Positions 35,688 through 44,715 are shown, counted from the first letter of the stretch. The stretch: 64,000 nucleotides of DNA from Zhuqueibacter pondensis (GCA_034505955.1 JAPDQK010000012.1:55337-119336); one strand, 5' to 3'. The notes: generated from the sequence alone by a model not told the origin. Numbers and translations: made by a program.

Positions 35688-36050
35688 TCATTTCTCGATT
35701 CTTACCACTCCTGAACGAAAATCCAAGGTGACTAATCGGTCAATCAATAACCCAGCTCCCACCAGTGCCTGTTCAGAAGCGGTGAGATAAACTTGGGTTC
35801 GACGAAGCTCTCCTTCCCACCGGAGTCTTCCATCGAATACCAATTCTTTCTTCGTGCTGCCATCAGCAAATTCAACAGTCTGCACAGCCACGAGCTCGAG
35901 TCCAAGAGGAACCGCAACCTCAATGGGCAGACAGAGTTCACCGTCAAAACCTGAGTCTAAAAGAGCGGAAAGCTTAACCGTGGTTCGGCTGCCACTGACT
36001 TCGACCTCAACCAAGGGGTGACCATGTTCATTGATGAGTCCCTCAGTCAT
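35688..36050 (-). CDS. Clan AA retropepsin-like aspartic protease
   Basis: A 120-residue single-lobe aspartic protease. The catalytic motif is Asp32-Ser33-Gly34 (LLDSGFDGEL, the DTG/DSG motif), followed by the second conserved strand ELVAVQTVEFADG and a C-terminal LLIDRLVTLDF. Such small bacterial members must dimerise to be active. There is no export signal. It lies 12 nt after an 85-residue partner gene, an arrangement seen repeatedly in cyanobacteria and other environmental bacteria and resembling a TA pair. Confidence 0.82.
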   Translation of the reverse strand: MTEGLINEHGHPLVEVEVSGSRTTVKLSALLDSGFDGELCLPIEVAVPLGLELVAVQTVEFADGSTKKELVFDGRLRWEGELRRTQVYLTASEQALVGAGLLIDRLVTLDFRSGVVRIEK

Positions 36051-36062
36051 CTGACCATCCTC

Positions 36063-36320
36063 CTACCGGAAAGATACGGCTGCTCGAGACCCGATCCGGG
36101 CAAGATAAAAAATTTTATTGGGGTACTTCTTCTTTGCTTCTTCTACAGCTTCAGAACCCGTTCGACCCAGAAAATAATCGCCGCTGCCAATTTCAATAGC
36201 CACTACTTTCCCCACATGCTGCGGCTTTAGTTTTTCTTCAATAACTCTAAAGATTGCTTCTCCCCTCTCCGCAAAGGTCTCTTTGTCGATGGGGTGATAG
36301 ATTGTGGCTTGGTTTTCCAT
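36063..36320 (-). CDS. Small protein paired with the aspartic protease (DUF5678-like)
   Basis: 85 residues. The core VGKVVAIEIGSGDYFLGRTGSEAVEEAKKKYPNK... FYLARIG resembles DUF5678-type proteins: a GDYxxG turn, a helix EAVEEAKKKYP and a terminal strand YLARIG. ATG 36320 has AGGTGA upstream. It precedes the retropepsin-like gene by 12 nt on the same strand, so it is probably the antitoxin-like or substrate partner. Function is not established. Confidence 0.7.
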   Translation of the reverse strand: MENQATIYHPIDKETFAERGEAIFRVIEEKLKPQHVGKVVAIEIGSGDYFLGRTGSEAVEEAKKKYPNKIFYLARIGSRAAVSFR

Positions 36321-36534
36321 TGTGATTCACCTCAATTCAGATTGCCATTACCCAAAATGGCTTTAAAGACGGCTTTGACGGCATCATCGCCGCCGGATGC
36401 TGGAGCGCCAACTTGTAAAAGAGCTTGTCCGTTGCCACCCGCTTCCCTTCTGATTCGGAGTTTTCTGCACTTTGTGAGCTTGGAAAATTTTACTAATTCT
36501 TTAATAGAAAAGCAAGGGAAAAAATCCATGAGAA

Positions 36535-36595
36535 AAGTTCGACTTTTTTCTGTAAAGCAACTCAATTGTCATGAAATGTAAATAGACAGTTGGGT
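36535..36595 (+). promoter_or_regulatory. Copy of a recurrent hairpin-plus-leader element
   Basis: AAAAGT-TCG-ACTTTT is followed by TTCTGTAAAGCAACTCAATTG, TCATGAAAT and ACAGTTGG. The right half is nearly identical to 46218-46260 and related to 39441-39480. It lies about 175 nt before the LamG gene start. It may be a terminator for upstream transcription and the leader of the next gene. Confidence 0.5.
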
Positions 36596-36769
36596 GACCA
36601 GCAAGTTTTGAGTGATCAGTTACGCAAGCTGGCGGCCATGGCGGAAGGGGATCAAGCTAATCGTGGGGAAAGTGCTGGGGACAATTTCGTTGCGCTGTGG
36701 CCGCCGCTTGCTTGGCAATTGAGATTTGTAAGGCAAAACCCTGTTAACATTAACGTGAGGAGAGTCAAC

Positions 36770-39327
36770 ATGAAACGGCATCACATCATCGTCGCTGCGA
36801 TCATCATTGCAGCGCTGGGCTTCGGCAGCAAAGTCGTGTTGGCCCAGAATCCGCCGATGAACGGATTAGTCGCCTATTATCCTTTTAATGGCAACGCCAA
36901 TGATGAAAGTGGAAATGGAAATCATGGAACTGTGCACGGAGCAACGCTAATAGAGGATAGATTTAATAATCACAATAGTGCATATTTCTTTGATGGCAAT
37001 GGTAGTTATATTGATTGTGGTAATGGTCCTTCCTTGCAAATAAGTGGTGATATTACCGTTTGTGTTTGGACAAAATTACAAGCTACAACTCATGGTCAAG
37101 TTATTGTAAATAAATATTTATTAAGTCATGGTAAGGGTTGGTTAATAGAAACATATCCTACCGGGCAAGCTCTATTTAATGTTCGACCTGGTCCAGAAGC
37201 TCTTTACACGAGTGGTGGTAGCGGAAATGTTTTCGATAATAATTGGCATTTTCTTGTTGGGCAACGCAGTGGTACCAAAATAAAAATATTCTTTGATGGA
37301 ATATTGAATAGTGAATATAATACCAACAGTTCTTCAAGCATGGCTAATTCTGTAAATATGATGATAGGTGTTCAGTCGGATAGACCTTTCGACCCTGCGG
37401 CTTTTGCCAAAGGTATTATTGATGATATAAGAATCTATAATCGCGTTTTAACAGAATCCGAAATTCGGGCACTTTACAACGAAAACGGATTAGTCGCCTA
37501 TTATCCCTTTAACGGCAATGCGAATGATGAAAGCGGAAATGGAAACAATGGAATGGTTAGCGGCTGCACCCTTACTCAGGATAGATTTGGGAATCAAAAC
37601 AAGGCGTACATGTTCAATGGGAGCAATAATTTAATTAATTGCGGGCATGGTCCCAGTTTACAGCTTACCAATAGTTTGACTTTGTCGGCATGGTTCAAAC
37701 CTGCCTCTTCAAAACTTGGTGAATATATTATTAGTAAATCTGATCACAATACACCAGGTTATGAGTATTTGATTTGTTTTGACTATTGTCAAGGCGTTAC
37801 AGGTTGGGGGTTAAAAACCGCTGTAGGTGGAATAGATTATGACGAGGTTGGAAGCAATTGGACTCCGCAGGATAATCAGTGGCATCATGTGGTTGTTACT
37901 TTTTCCTACCCTGGTCAACTCAGGTTGTATTTGGACGGAAATCTCCTCAATAGCAAAAATTCTACCGGAAATATAGAGCCAACAACGCAAGACGTGATCA
38001 TTGGTTGTATCAGACCATCCGGCGAACCTTCGATGCGGTATTTTGATGGTGCTTTGGATGATATACGCATCTACAACCGCGCCTTGTCCGACGCCGAAAT
38101 TCAGGCGCTTTACCAAGAGGGTCCTCTCGCCGCTCCCGTGCTGCTTTCGCCCGCAAACGGCGCCACCGGAATTTCGGCAACCCCGACTTTGCACTGGAAC
38201 GCAGTCACCGGCGCCACCTCGTACAAGCTGCAAGTCTCCAGCGATTCAACGTTTTCTGCTCCGGTTGTCAACCAAAGCGGCTTGACTTCGACCTCCTACA
38301 GTGGAGCGCGATTGGTTATTAATACGACCTACTACTGGCGCGTCAAGGCCGTGAATGCGAGCGGCGAGAGTGCGTGGTCATCCGTATGGCGCTTCACCAC
38401 CAAAGCTGCACCGATTTATGTCAATGTCACCAGCCCGCAATTGGCCGGCAGCGAATTTTGGGTGTATGTCAAGATCGGGGATAAGCCCGATTCCGTCGCC
38501 AACCTGTTCGGCCTGAGCTTCGTNNNNNNNNNNNNNNNNNNNNNNNNNNNNNNNNNNNNNNNNNNNNNNNNNNNNNNNNNNNNNNNNNNNNNNNNNNNNN
38601 NNNNNNNNNNNNNNNNNNNATGCCCGATCAAGAAATTATTGTGCAAGTACACGCAGTGAACGACCTCTTTGGCGTGGCCTTTGAGCTGGTTTGCGACCGC
38701 CCCGAGATTTTGCGCCTTCTCTCCGTTACACCTGATAATTCATTTGGCACTGATGCCGTGTTCTATGCCGATGTGAACACCGCAGCAGGCAAGACTGCAG
38801 TTGGCATTAGCCGGAAAGCGGGCCAAGAAGGAATGACTGGCGATATTTCAATTGTATGCGTCAAGGCGAAAATTTCTGCGCAAGCCACTAAGGGTACAGC
38901 GGTCAATCTTTCATTGCAAAACATTGTTGCCAATGATCCGAAAGGCGCTCCGATTATTTTGAGTCCGCAGTCGTCGCAGATCACCGTTGGAGGAATCACC
39001 GGTGTTGATACAAATGGGGGGAATCCTCTTCCCTCGGCTTATCGACTGTATCAGAATCACCCCAATCCTTTGCGGGTGTCCGGCTCGAATACCGGCACCG
39101 TCATTCGGTATGAGCTTCCGGCGACCACGGCGGTGATGGTGAAGGTTTACAACACAGCGGGTCAGGAAGTGCGAACGCTGGTGAATACATTCCAGCAGCC
39201 GGGATATTATCAGACCAAATGGAATGGCAACGATGAACACGGCCGGCCTTTGCCTTCGGGCGTTTATCTTTATCGCCTCCAGGCGGGTTCGTTTGTGCAG
39301 AGTTATAAAATGCTCCTGATGCGGTAA
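36770..39327 (+). CDS. LamG/Fn3/cohesin-like secreted protein with T9SS sorting domain (broken by scaffold gap)
   Basis: ATG 36770 has GAGGAGAG upstream; signal peptide IIVAAIIIAALGFGSKVVLAQ. Two LamG-type jelly-roll domains follow, each opening GLVAYYPFNGNANDESGNG and closing DDIRIYNR, with nucleotide-level similarity. Then an Fn3-like domain (LLSPANGATGISATPTLHWN) and a cohesin-like segment. Ns at 38524-38619 interrupt it, and the frame before the gap (phase 2) differs from that after (phase 1), so the true gap is not 96 nt. After the gap a cohesin-like beta domain (ADVNTAAGKTAVGISRKAGQEGM) and a T9SS tail (YQNHPNPLRV to KMLLMR) end at 39327. Probably a surface carbohydrate-binding protein. 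The LamG part is visibly AT-richer than the ends. Confidence 0.82.
38524..38619. other. Scaffold gap (Ns)
   Basis: 96 unspecified bases inside the LamG/cohesin gene. The protein on both sides is similar (EFWVYVKIGDKPDSVANLFG and EIIVQVHAVNDLFG), so a repeated cohesin-like domain probably caused the break. Confidence 0.95.
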
Positions 39328-39345
39328 AAATTGTCCTATGACCAA

Positions 39346-39392
39346 AAGCCCCGTCCTGCTTCTGGGAGATGCAAAGGGGGAGGACGGGGCTT
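39346..39392 (+). terminator. Strong hairpin after the LamG/T9SS gene
   Basis: AAGCCCCGTCCT (39346-39357) and AGGACGGGGCTT (39381-39392) form a perfect 12-bp stem 19 nt after the stop. There is no T-run, but the position suggests an end-of-transcript structure. A decayed copy lies at 45330-45375. Confidence 0.65.
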
Positions 39393-39835
39393 GTATGCTA
39401 CGATCCTTTCCGGGACAGGATTTGAAAAGAATCGGCTTTTCCCTGTAAGGCAATTTAATTGCAATGAAATTAAATATAACGTTGGCAAAAATAGTAACTG
39501 CTTCTGTGAAGTCTTCAAGCTGAAGGCCACAGAAATGGGAAAGGATGCTAAAATGAGATGCACAAATGAAAAGCACTATCGTGTTTTGGTCACAAATTGG
39601 CTTTCTATCTGTGTTGTCTGCATGCATCTTCTTATTTGTAGAGTTACAAGATGCTGCTATTACGTTAGAATGAGGGGATAGCCAACTAGCCTACATCTTA
39701 TTGCGATGTAGATATGGGAAAGGGACAAGGTAAGGGTGAAGGGGCAATTATGAACGCAGAGGTAAAGATAGGTCAAGTATTGAGGTGAGGGGAAATGACG
39801 GAGTAAAGAAGCCTCGACATCTTCCATCATAAAAT
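39393..39835. other. Intergenic stretch of about 440 nt
   Basis: Contains a weaker copy of the recurrent leader (CTGTAAGGCAATTTAATTGC at 39441-39465) and then AT-rich sequence leading into the membrane/vWA operon. Open frames here lack coding character. Confidence 0.45.
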
Positions 39836-40936
39836 ATGACAATAATGAGTAATAGTGATCTAGTTGAAAGCGCAAGGTTGAGAGGGGTGTTAGAGGGTTT
39901 CAATCCTAATGGACAGAGGGTGTTACCATCGGAATTTGAAGAATTATTCAAAACCCTTAATAATGAGTTAACAGAAAATTATACTAGGGAAAAAGAGGAG
40001 ATTTCAAAGGAAATAGATGCGCTACAAAAAGATGTCAATGAATTGCAATGTGCGAAAGAAGATGCTGCTAAGCTCGCGGAATTATGGCGAAATCGATGGG
40101 GTACACCAATAGTTGCAAATTATTTGCTATGGGTAGGATTCTTGAACGTTTTGTATTTTCCGAGATTTAAAGAACTTTTTAATGACAAAACAGGTAAATC
40201 CCTGGTAGAAATATTGCCTGAGCTTATTCAATTGATACAAACACAAGCGAGAATATTAATTGCAAAACCTTGGTATGAACAAGTTTTGTTGCTGATCCCG
40301 GTTATTTTGCTCATCGGTGCCCATGTTCTGCAGACGTTTAGAGAATTGTCAAATAAATCGAAATTGTCAATTTATGTTAAGCTAACTCCCAAATGGGCAA
40401 CCATCTTATTTTCTACTCAGGCATTATTCATTATTTATGAGAATCCAGATAATGCCTTAGGTGTTTGGGCTGCCATACTTAGTCTGCCGAGTTGTATTTT
40501 GCTTGCCCTGATTTTCAAAAAGACAGATTTATTTGAAAGAATTACTAAGAGTGGGTTGTTAAAGCGAATGAGTTCAAAATTTGTTGGATATGCGCTCTGG
40601 GCATTGGGTATATTGCTTTTCACATTTTTTTTATTGTTTTCATTCTTTCCAATTTGTGGAAACTTTTTGCTTAGAGGGCTTTTATATTTTTTTACGATAG
40701 GAGCCATAGGAGGCTTGGCGTTTGGGTTCATACTGAAAGGAATATACATAGATGCATTTATTAAAGAATTGAAAGCAACGAGACGCTTACAAGATTTGTG
40801 TGATCGGCAAAAAGAATTTATTATTCAACGTGAAGACAGTTACCGAGTACGCAAACAAGAGTTTCATCAGAGATATACTGAGGTGAGTAACGCTTTCTTC
40901 ATCGCCTTTGATTGTGCAAGGCAATTAAGCAAATAA
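39836..40936 (+). CDS. Six-helix membrane protein with coiled coils, first gene of AT-rich operon
   Basis: 366 residues from ATG 39836 (ATG 39845 is also possible). I do not recognise a family. Residues ~40-75 are a charged coiled coil (NYTREKEEISKEIDALQKDVNEL). Hydrophobic helices follow at ~93-108, ~147-165 (VLLLIPVILLIGAHVL), ~185-200, ~208-227 (GVWAAILSLPSCILLALIF), ~250-270 (ALWALGILLFTFFLLFSFF) and ~277-300 (LLYFFTIGAIGGLAFGFIL). The C-terminal 60 residues are again coiled coil (LQDLCDRQKEFIIQRED). Codon use is AT-rich, unlike flanking genes, which suggests horizontal transfer. It probably forms the membrane base of a complex with the next three products. Confidence 0.75.
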   Translation: MTIMSNSDLVESARLRGVLEGFNPNGQRVLPSEFEELFKTLNNELTENYTREKEEISKEIDALQKDVNELQCAKEDAAKLAELWRNRWGTPIVANYLLWVGFLNVLYFPRFKELFNDKTGKSLVEILPELIQLIQTQARILIAKPWYEQVLLLIPVILLIGAHVLQTFRELSNKSKLSIYVKLTPKWATILFSTQALFIIYENPDNALGVWAAILSLPSCILLALIFKKTDLFERITKSGLLKRMSSKFVGYALWALGILLFTFFLLFSFFPICGNFLLRGLLYFFTIGAIGGLAFGFILKGIYIDAFIKELKATRRLQDLCDRQKEFIIQREDSYRVRKQEFHQRYTEVSNAFFIAFDCARQLSK

Positions 40937-40984
40937 TCGATAGATCTGAAAACCCCATCATTGTCGTTGGTTTAGATTTGGGAT

Positions 40985-41485
40985 ATGGTGCAAAGATTAC
41001 TTAGGTTTTTACAGGGCTGGCTTGGTTTATTACGAGTAGACCGAGTGAGGTCTTCTAATCTTAGACACTTGCCAAATATTTCACCAGATGGTGCAATGGA
41101 TCATCCCGTATGGCGTTTAGGGCGTATTGATGGAAGTTTGGGACAACCCGCGAAGGATGGCGAAGAACTACTACAAGCAATTTATACGTTGTATGACCTC
41201 AATGCGAAGTCGTACAAATACGTAGACGAGAATTACTTCAACCTTCGGGAAAAGTATAAGAAAAGTCGCATGAGAACTTCGGCCGGGCTCGGCATGGTTT
41301 TTCTGATAATCTGGTTGGGACTTTTGCTTGCCGAATTTGCGCTTTCTTGGAACTTTGTTGAAATAGCATTTAAGATCGATGAACCACCATTCAACTGGTT
41401 TCTCGCGATCGGCATTTCTTTGATCGGAACATTTTCCAAATTCATTTGGGATGCGCTGACTCCTAAACCGAAAAATCAAAAATAG
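40985..41485 (+). CDS. Two-helix membrane protein, second gene of the operon
   Basis: 166 residues, family not recognised. An N-terminal amphipathic stretch (VQRLLRFLQGWLGLLRV) is followed by a soluble part and two membrane helices at ~98-116 (AGLGMVFLIIWLGLLLAEF) and ~137-155 (WFLAIGISLIGTFSKFIW). It lies 48 nt after the first gene and 19 nt before the third, all on one strand. The protein is small and helix-rich, consistent with a subunit of a membrane complex. Confidence 0.7.
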   Translation: MVQRLLRFLQGWLGLLRVDRVRSSNLRHLPNISPDGAMDHPVWRLGRIDGSLGQPAKDGEELLQAIYTLYDLNAKSYKYVDENYFNLREKYKKSRMRTSAGLGMVFLIIWLGLLLAEFALSWNFVEIAFKIDEPPFNWFLAIGISLIGTFSKFIWDALTPKPKNQK

Positions 41486-41504
41486 AATAACCTGAAAAAC
41501 GTCT

Positions 41505-42179
41505 ATGGATAAAATCAAAGAGTTGCTTCGCGGGTTCCTGAACAGCCTTTTGATGCTGGCAAGAAAAACAAATTTGGGAAAATTTGTCTATTTGCTGTTG
41601 ACAAGCATCTTGATATCCTTGGCGTACTGGAACCTTAGTTCTCTGAGGCAAAATTTTTATAAGCTTGCCATCCTAACGGCACAACAAAAAATTCTACGTG
41701 CCAGTGGAGGCGGTTCTCGTCAAGAACATGAAAAGGTAAATTTAATTGACAGAAAAATTAGTGCCGAACTTGACACCTTAATGACATCGACGGATAAGGC
41801 AAGTACAATTAAGTGGGTTTTCTTTTTGTTAACCTTTGGTTTTGCTCTCATCAATGGCCCCTTTTTCTCAGAGGGTTTTCGAAAACTCATGGTTTTTTTC
41901 CGATGGCGTGCCATTGTAAGAGAAATGGGAAAAATTCAAAATGAATATGAGGATTATAAAGAGATCAAGCTATTGAAAGAACAAAGCAAACAAAATGGTG
42001 GAAATAAGTATGAAGAAATTACTGGAAATTTCTTGGTGGATAATTTGAAAAAGAAATACACCAAAATTTATCTACATGGCTATTGGCGAGGTTTTGCAGA
42101 AAGTCACAAGAGCCTACCAGACGTCTGTATGAGATTTTTCTATAAGAAAGCGCTGCGCGAATTAGATCCTGACGCCTGA
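41505..42179 (+). CDS. Two-helix membrane protein with coiled coil, third gene of the operon
   Basis: 224 residues, family not recognised. One membrane helix lies at ~27-45 (FVYLLLTSILISLAYWNL) and another at ~104-122 (WVFFLLTFGFALINGPF); between them is a Lys/Glu-containing loop and after them a long charged helix (MGKIQNEYEDYKEIKLLKEQSKQ). The C-terminus (LHGYWRGFAESHKSLPDVCMRFFYKKAL) is soluble. It is 31 nt upstream of the vWA gene and 19 nt after the second gene, so cotranscription is likely. Confidence 0.7.
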   Translation: MDKIKELLRGFLNSLLMLARKTNLGKFVYLLLTSILISLAYWNLSSLRQNFYKLAILTAQQKILRASGGGSRQEHEKVNLIDRKISAELDTLMTSTDKASTIKWVFFLLTFGFALINGPFFSEGFRKLMVFFRWRAIVREMGKIQNEYEDYKEIKLLKEQSKQNGGNKYEEITGNFLVDNLKKKYTKIYLHGYWRGFAESHKSLPDVCMRFFYKKALRELDPDA

Positions 42180-42210
42180 GTTGTAACTCATCATCGTCGG
42201 AGAAAGCTAT

Positions 42211-42969
42211 ATGAGGAGCATGATAATTCTGATAATTCTGATAGGCGGTTTACTCTTTTTTACAGTTCGGTTTATTTCGCCAGGTTGCCAAATAACAGAA
42301 AACGGCAATGGAGAGAAGAAACACAGCACTTTTGTATTGGTATTTTGTGACGTAAGCACTAGTATGGGTGATACAACAACATATCACACAATGATTGAAT
42401 ATTCCTTAGAAATATTGCGTTGGATGCATAAGGCCAAATGCCGTGGGCGTTTTTACCTAATCAACTCTAGAACGATAAACCCGAACTGGGAGTTCAAGGT
42501 GGATTTTAGTAAGAAAATTAGTAAGAGAGATTACTTTGCGCTTGAACACCAGCTATACTCCGAGATCATCAACATAAAACCTGATACAAGCAATCGGGTT
42601 AGTTCATGTATTATTGATGCATTTCGTCTAGCAAAAGAGACTTTTGATAAAATTGATACTTCCAAATATGTTTTTGAGCTTATCATTTTGAGTGATATGA
42701 TGGAGCATTGCACCAACTCAGTTTTTCATCGATACGTAGATTTGTGTTCTCAACATACACTTGACAAAGATATTTGTAGGAAACTAATCCCTTTACTGCC
42801 AGATACATTGTCAATATGCAGTCTTTCCATGGTTCGCGTTTCCATAATACTGACAACTTACGCAAGTAACAGACCACAATGTTGGGAGGAATTTTGGAAA
42901 AAATTTTTTAAAAGTTGTAACGTTAAGGAACTTTATTTTGCGCCGGGTATTCCGCCTACTAAAGATTGA
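42211..42969 (+). CDS. Membrane-anchored von Willebrand factor A-like protein, fourth gene of the operon
   Basis: 252 residues. One N-terminal membrane helix (MIILIILIGGLLFFTVRF) anchors a vWA-like domain. The metal-ion site motif DVSTS (DxSxS) is at the end of the first strand (FVLVFCDVSTSMGD), and the last conserved acidic residue lies in LIILSDMMEH, after a helix SSCIIDAFRLAKE. Such domains bind a ligand through Mg or Ca. Orientation suggests that it faces the periplasm or outside. vWA proteins often act as adaptors in complexes with AAA ATPases; none is nearby. AT-rich, as for the other three genes. The system is not one I know. Confidence 0.75.
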   Translation: MRSMIILIILIGGLLFFTVRFISPGCQITENGNGEKKHSTFVLVFCDVSTSMGDTTTYHTMIEYSLEILRWMHKAKCRGRFYLINSRTINPNWEFKVDFSKKISKRDYFALEHQLYSEIINIKPDTSNRVSSCIIDAFRLAKETFDKIDTSKYVFELIILSDMMEHCTNSVFHRYVDLCSQHTLDKDICRKLIPLLPDTLSICSLSMVRVSIILTTYASNRPQCWEEFWKKFFKSCNVKELYFAPGIPPTKD

Positions 42970-43199
42970 AGTAATATCGGTAAGCAATATCTTCAATCGC
43001 ATAATCCAAATTGTTGTCTCTCATGTTATTTGACCGGAAATTTCTCAAATTGATTTATCACTTGCTCTCGTTAATTGTGTAAAATGAGTAATTTACAAAA
43101 ATACGTTTCGATTTGACATAATGTGAGAAATTATTAAAATATCAGATCAAATTATTTGTTGTTATGATGTTATCAGATGGTAAAATAATTTCAGAAACA
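42970..43199. other. AT-rich spacer after the membrane/vWA operon
   Basis: Very AT-rich, no coding frame and no clear terminator stem. It marks the end of the AT-rich island. Confidence 0.4.
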
Positions 43200-43542
43200 A
43201 GCATCGCTCCAAGTCAAAGTTTATTCGTGAATTGTCGCCACTTTGGCCTTATTGGAAAGAACATATTCGGGTAAAATAAATAGTGCTGTTCATTGCATTT
43301 TAGAACTGGTATTAAAGAAGTTAAGGCATTACCAGCCTTGGGTTGAAATGGCGATTTTTCAGATTAGCGATTACACACCTGAATTAAAAATGCGACCCTG
43401 GACTCTGGATGGCCTCGGGGTCAAAAGATAGCTAGGGGATTCTCATATCGTTATCGATTGCAGAGAAACTGCGCAAATAATTTTGGAAGAAAAATTAGTG
43501 AAAATAATCAGAGAAAAAACCCCTAGTTTTTTGGCTAAATAA
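43200..43542 (+). pseudogene. Decayed AT-rich gene remnant
   Basis: In the frame beginning at 43243 the sequence reads as protein (YQPWVEMAIFQISDYTPELK to GLGVKR), meets an in-frame TAG at 43429-43431, and continues in the same frame as DSHIVIDCRETAQIILEEK and so on to a TAA at 43540-43542. In the first 60 nt another frame (FIRELSPLWPYWKEHIRVK) looks equally protein-like, so a frameshift is also likely. I do not recognise the family. It overlaps the tail of the tryptophanase relic. Confidence 0.4.
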
Positions 43543-43687
43543 TGTGGTAAATAACACCCAAATGACATTGCGTATACACGCGCTGCGAGAAAGCCAACCG
43601 CACCAGTTCGAACGGCGTGGGAATTCTGTTGCCTCTCTCGTCAAATTTTGTAAACATAACGCTGCCAATCTCCGCGCTGTGAATGCC
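43535..43687 (-). pseudogene. Tryptophanase (tnaA) fragment
   Basis: The minus strand encodes GIHSAEIGSVMFTKFDERGNRIPTPFELVRLAFSQRVYTQ, which corresponds to GIRSVEIGSVMFGRFDNDGKEIPAKLELVRLAFPRRVYTQ in the intact tryptophanase at 52394-53767. Upstream an in-frame stop cuts it, and downstream it ends prematurely (HLGVIYHII, stop at 43535-43537), so only about 45 of 457 residues remain. A decayed second copy or a duplicated, degraded fragment. Confidence 0.8.
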
Positions 43688-43728
43688 GCTTTACAACTTT
43701 TTAGTGGAAATGTGATTTCCCCTCAACG

Positions 43729-43950
43729 CTAAGCCGCGACTTGATAAATAACTGGTCGGTACCTCGGTTGAGGAATGGGCTTACCCTCGGCGCGCGCAGC
43801 TTCCAGCCAAGCTTTTTTAGCCATTTCGACTTGCGCGAGTGCTTCTGCCGGTGTTTCGCCGAACGCCGAGCACGCTTCCAAATCGGGGATGTCGGCGATA
43901 TATCCACCGTCTTCCTCGCTGTAAAAAATGTTGATATGGTAGTCCTTCAT
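43729..43950 (-). CDS. hicB: HicB-family antitoxin
   Basis: 73 residues with the HicB degenerate RNase-H-like fold: YHINIFYSEEDGGYIADIPDLEACSAFGETPAEALAQV, with the typical GGYIADIPDL and GET-EAL motifs. The short C-terminus (PQPRYRP) lacks a DNA-binding domain, so autoregulation may need the partner. ATG 43950 overlaps the end of hicA (ATGA), which indicates translational coupling. Confidence 0.85.
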   Translation of the reverse strand: MKDYHINIFYSEEDGGYIADIPDLEACSAFGETPAEALAQVEMAKKAWLEAARAEGKPIPQPRYRPVIYQVAA

Positions 43951-44204
43951 GGCTCGTCTCCGAGTTGAAGATTATATCGCTCTATCAGTTGCAGGAACTG
44001 GTGAATCTGGTAGGGTTTGACCTTGCCTTTTACATTTTGCAGATTCACAAGTTCTCGCACTTGTGGGTGTGCAAAAATATGATGACTCCCACGGATTCGT
44101 GATAAATGAAATCCAAACGCTTCAACAAGTGTAACCATCTCGGTGAATTTGACATTCCTCGAACTGGATAGTATTTTCTCAAGTAGTTTGCGCTTTTTCA
44201 TCAA
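43947..44204 (-). CDS. hicA: HicA-family mRNA interferase toxin
   Basis: 85 residues with the double-stranded-RNA-binding-like HicA fold. The catalytic His lies in RGSHHIFAHP (Gly39-Ser40-His41-His42), preceded by LVEAFGFHLSRIRGS. The gene order hicA then hicB with a 4-nt overlap is the usual one. HicA cleaves mRNA to slow growth. The N-terminal region is longer than in the smallest HicA proteins. Confidence 0.83.
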   Translation of the reverse strand: MMKKRKLLEKILSSSRNVKFTEMVTLVEAFGFHLSRIRGSHHIFAHPQVRELVNLQNVKGKVKPYQIHQFLQLIERYNLQLGDEP

Positions 44205-44302
44205 GTTTCCCCACAGTCTTTTTAAACCGCCGGTCAGGTTTTATTGTTCAAAATAAGAATGCGTGACTAGCCCTGTCCTCGGTATGCTAAAATTACTCAT
44301 TT

Positions 44303-44553
44303 CTATTTCACGTATTTTGTGCGCCGATATTTCCGAATACGCTGATCCAAATCCTTTTCGTCAAGCCCGCCTCGCGCTTGGACTTCCTGCCGAATTTCTT
44401 GCACCACTTTTTTTAGTTGTGCGCGCTTGCTTGTGTACTCAGATAAAATTCCAGCGCTGTATTCAGAAGTGCGGTCAGGTTTCCTTCAAATTGCTTGTCT
44501 GCCATATCTTTGACTGAATCAGGCACAGGTAGTTTTACGGTAACTTCGGTCAT
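44303..44553 (-). pseudogene. Antitoxin-like gene, frameshifted
   Basis: ATG 44553 follows AGGTGAAGG and opens MTEVTVKLPVPDSVKDMADK to ALEFYLSTQASAHN, stopping at 44413. The alternative frame then gives SKRAQLKKVVQEIRQEVQARGG and LDEKDLDQRIRKYRRTKYVK to a stop at 44303-44305. The two frames join if one base is corrected. The VTVKLP start is a ribbon-helix-helix pattern. No toxin remains downstream. It could also be a short functional 46-residue product. Confidence 0.6.
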
Positions 44554-44715
44554 CCTTCACCTCAAAACGGCGACGTCAAGTTTTATCCCAGCAGAAAACG
44601 ACGATTTCCGAAATCTCGATGATTTTGAATCAGTTCAATATAACAAGAAATCTCGATATCGTCAAGCGTTTTTCGTTACGTACTTTCATCTCACTGCTTG
44701 ACGCTTGGGAAAAAG

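Noticed and set aside
36332..36565. Minus-strand frame upstream of the retropepsin pair (ends AVFKAILGNGNLN)
   Set aside because: Overlaps the recurrent leader, has no clear start or known domain; the C-terminal half looks slightly protein-like but is too short to support.
39331..39681. Plus-strand frame after the LamG gene
   Set aside because: Runs through the terminator hairpin and recurrent leader; composition is not protein-like.
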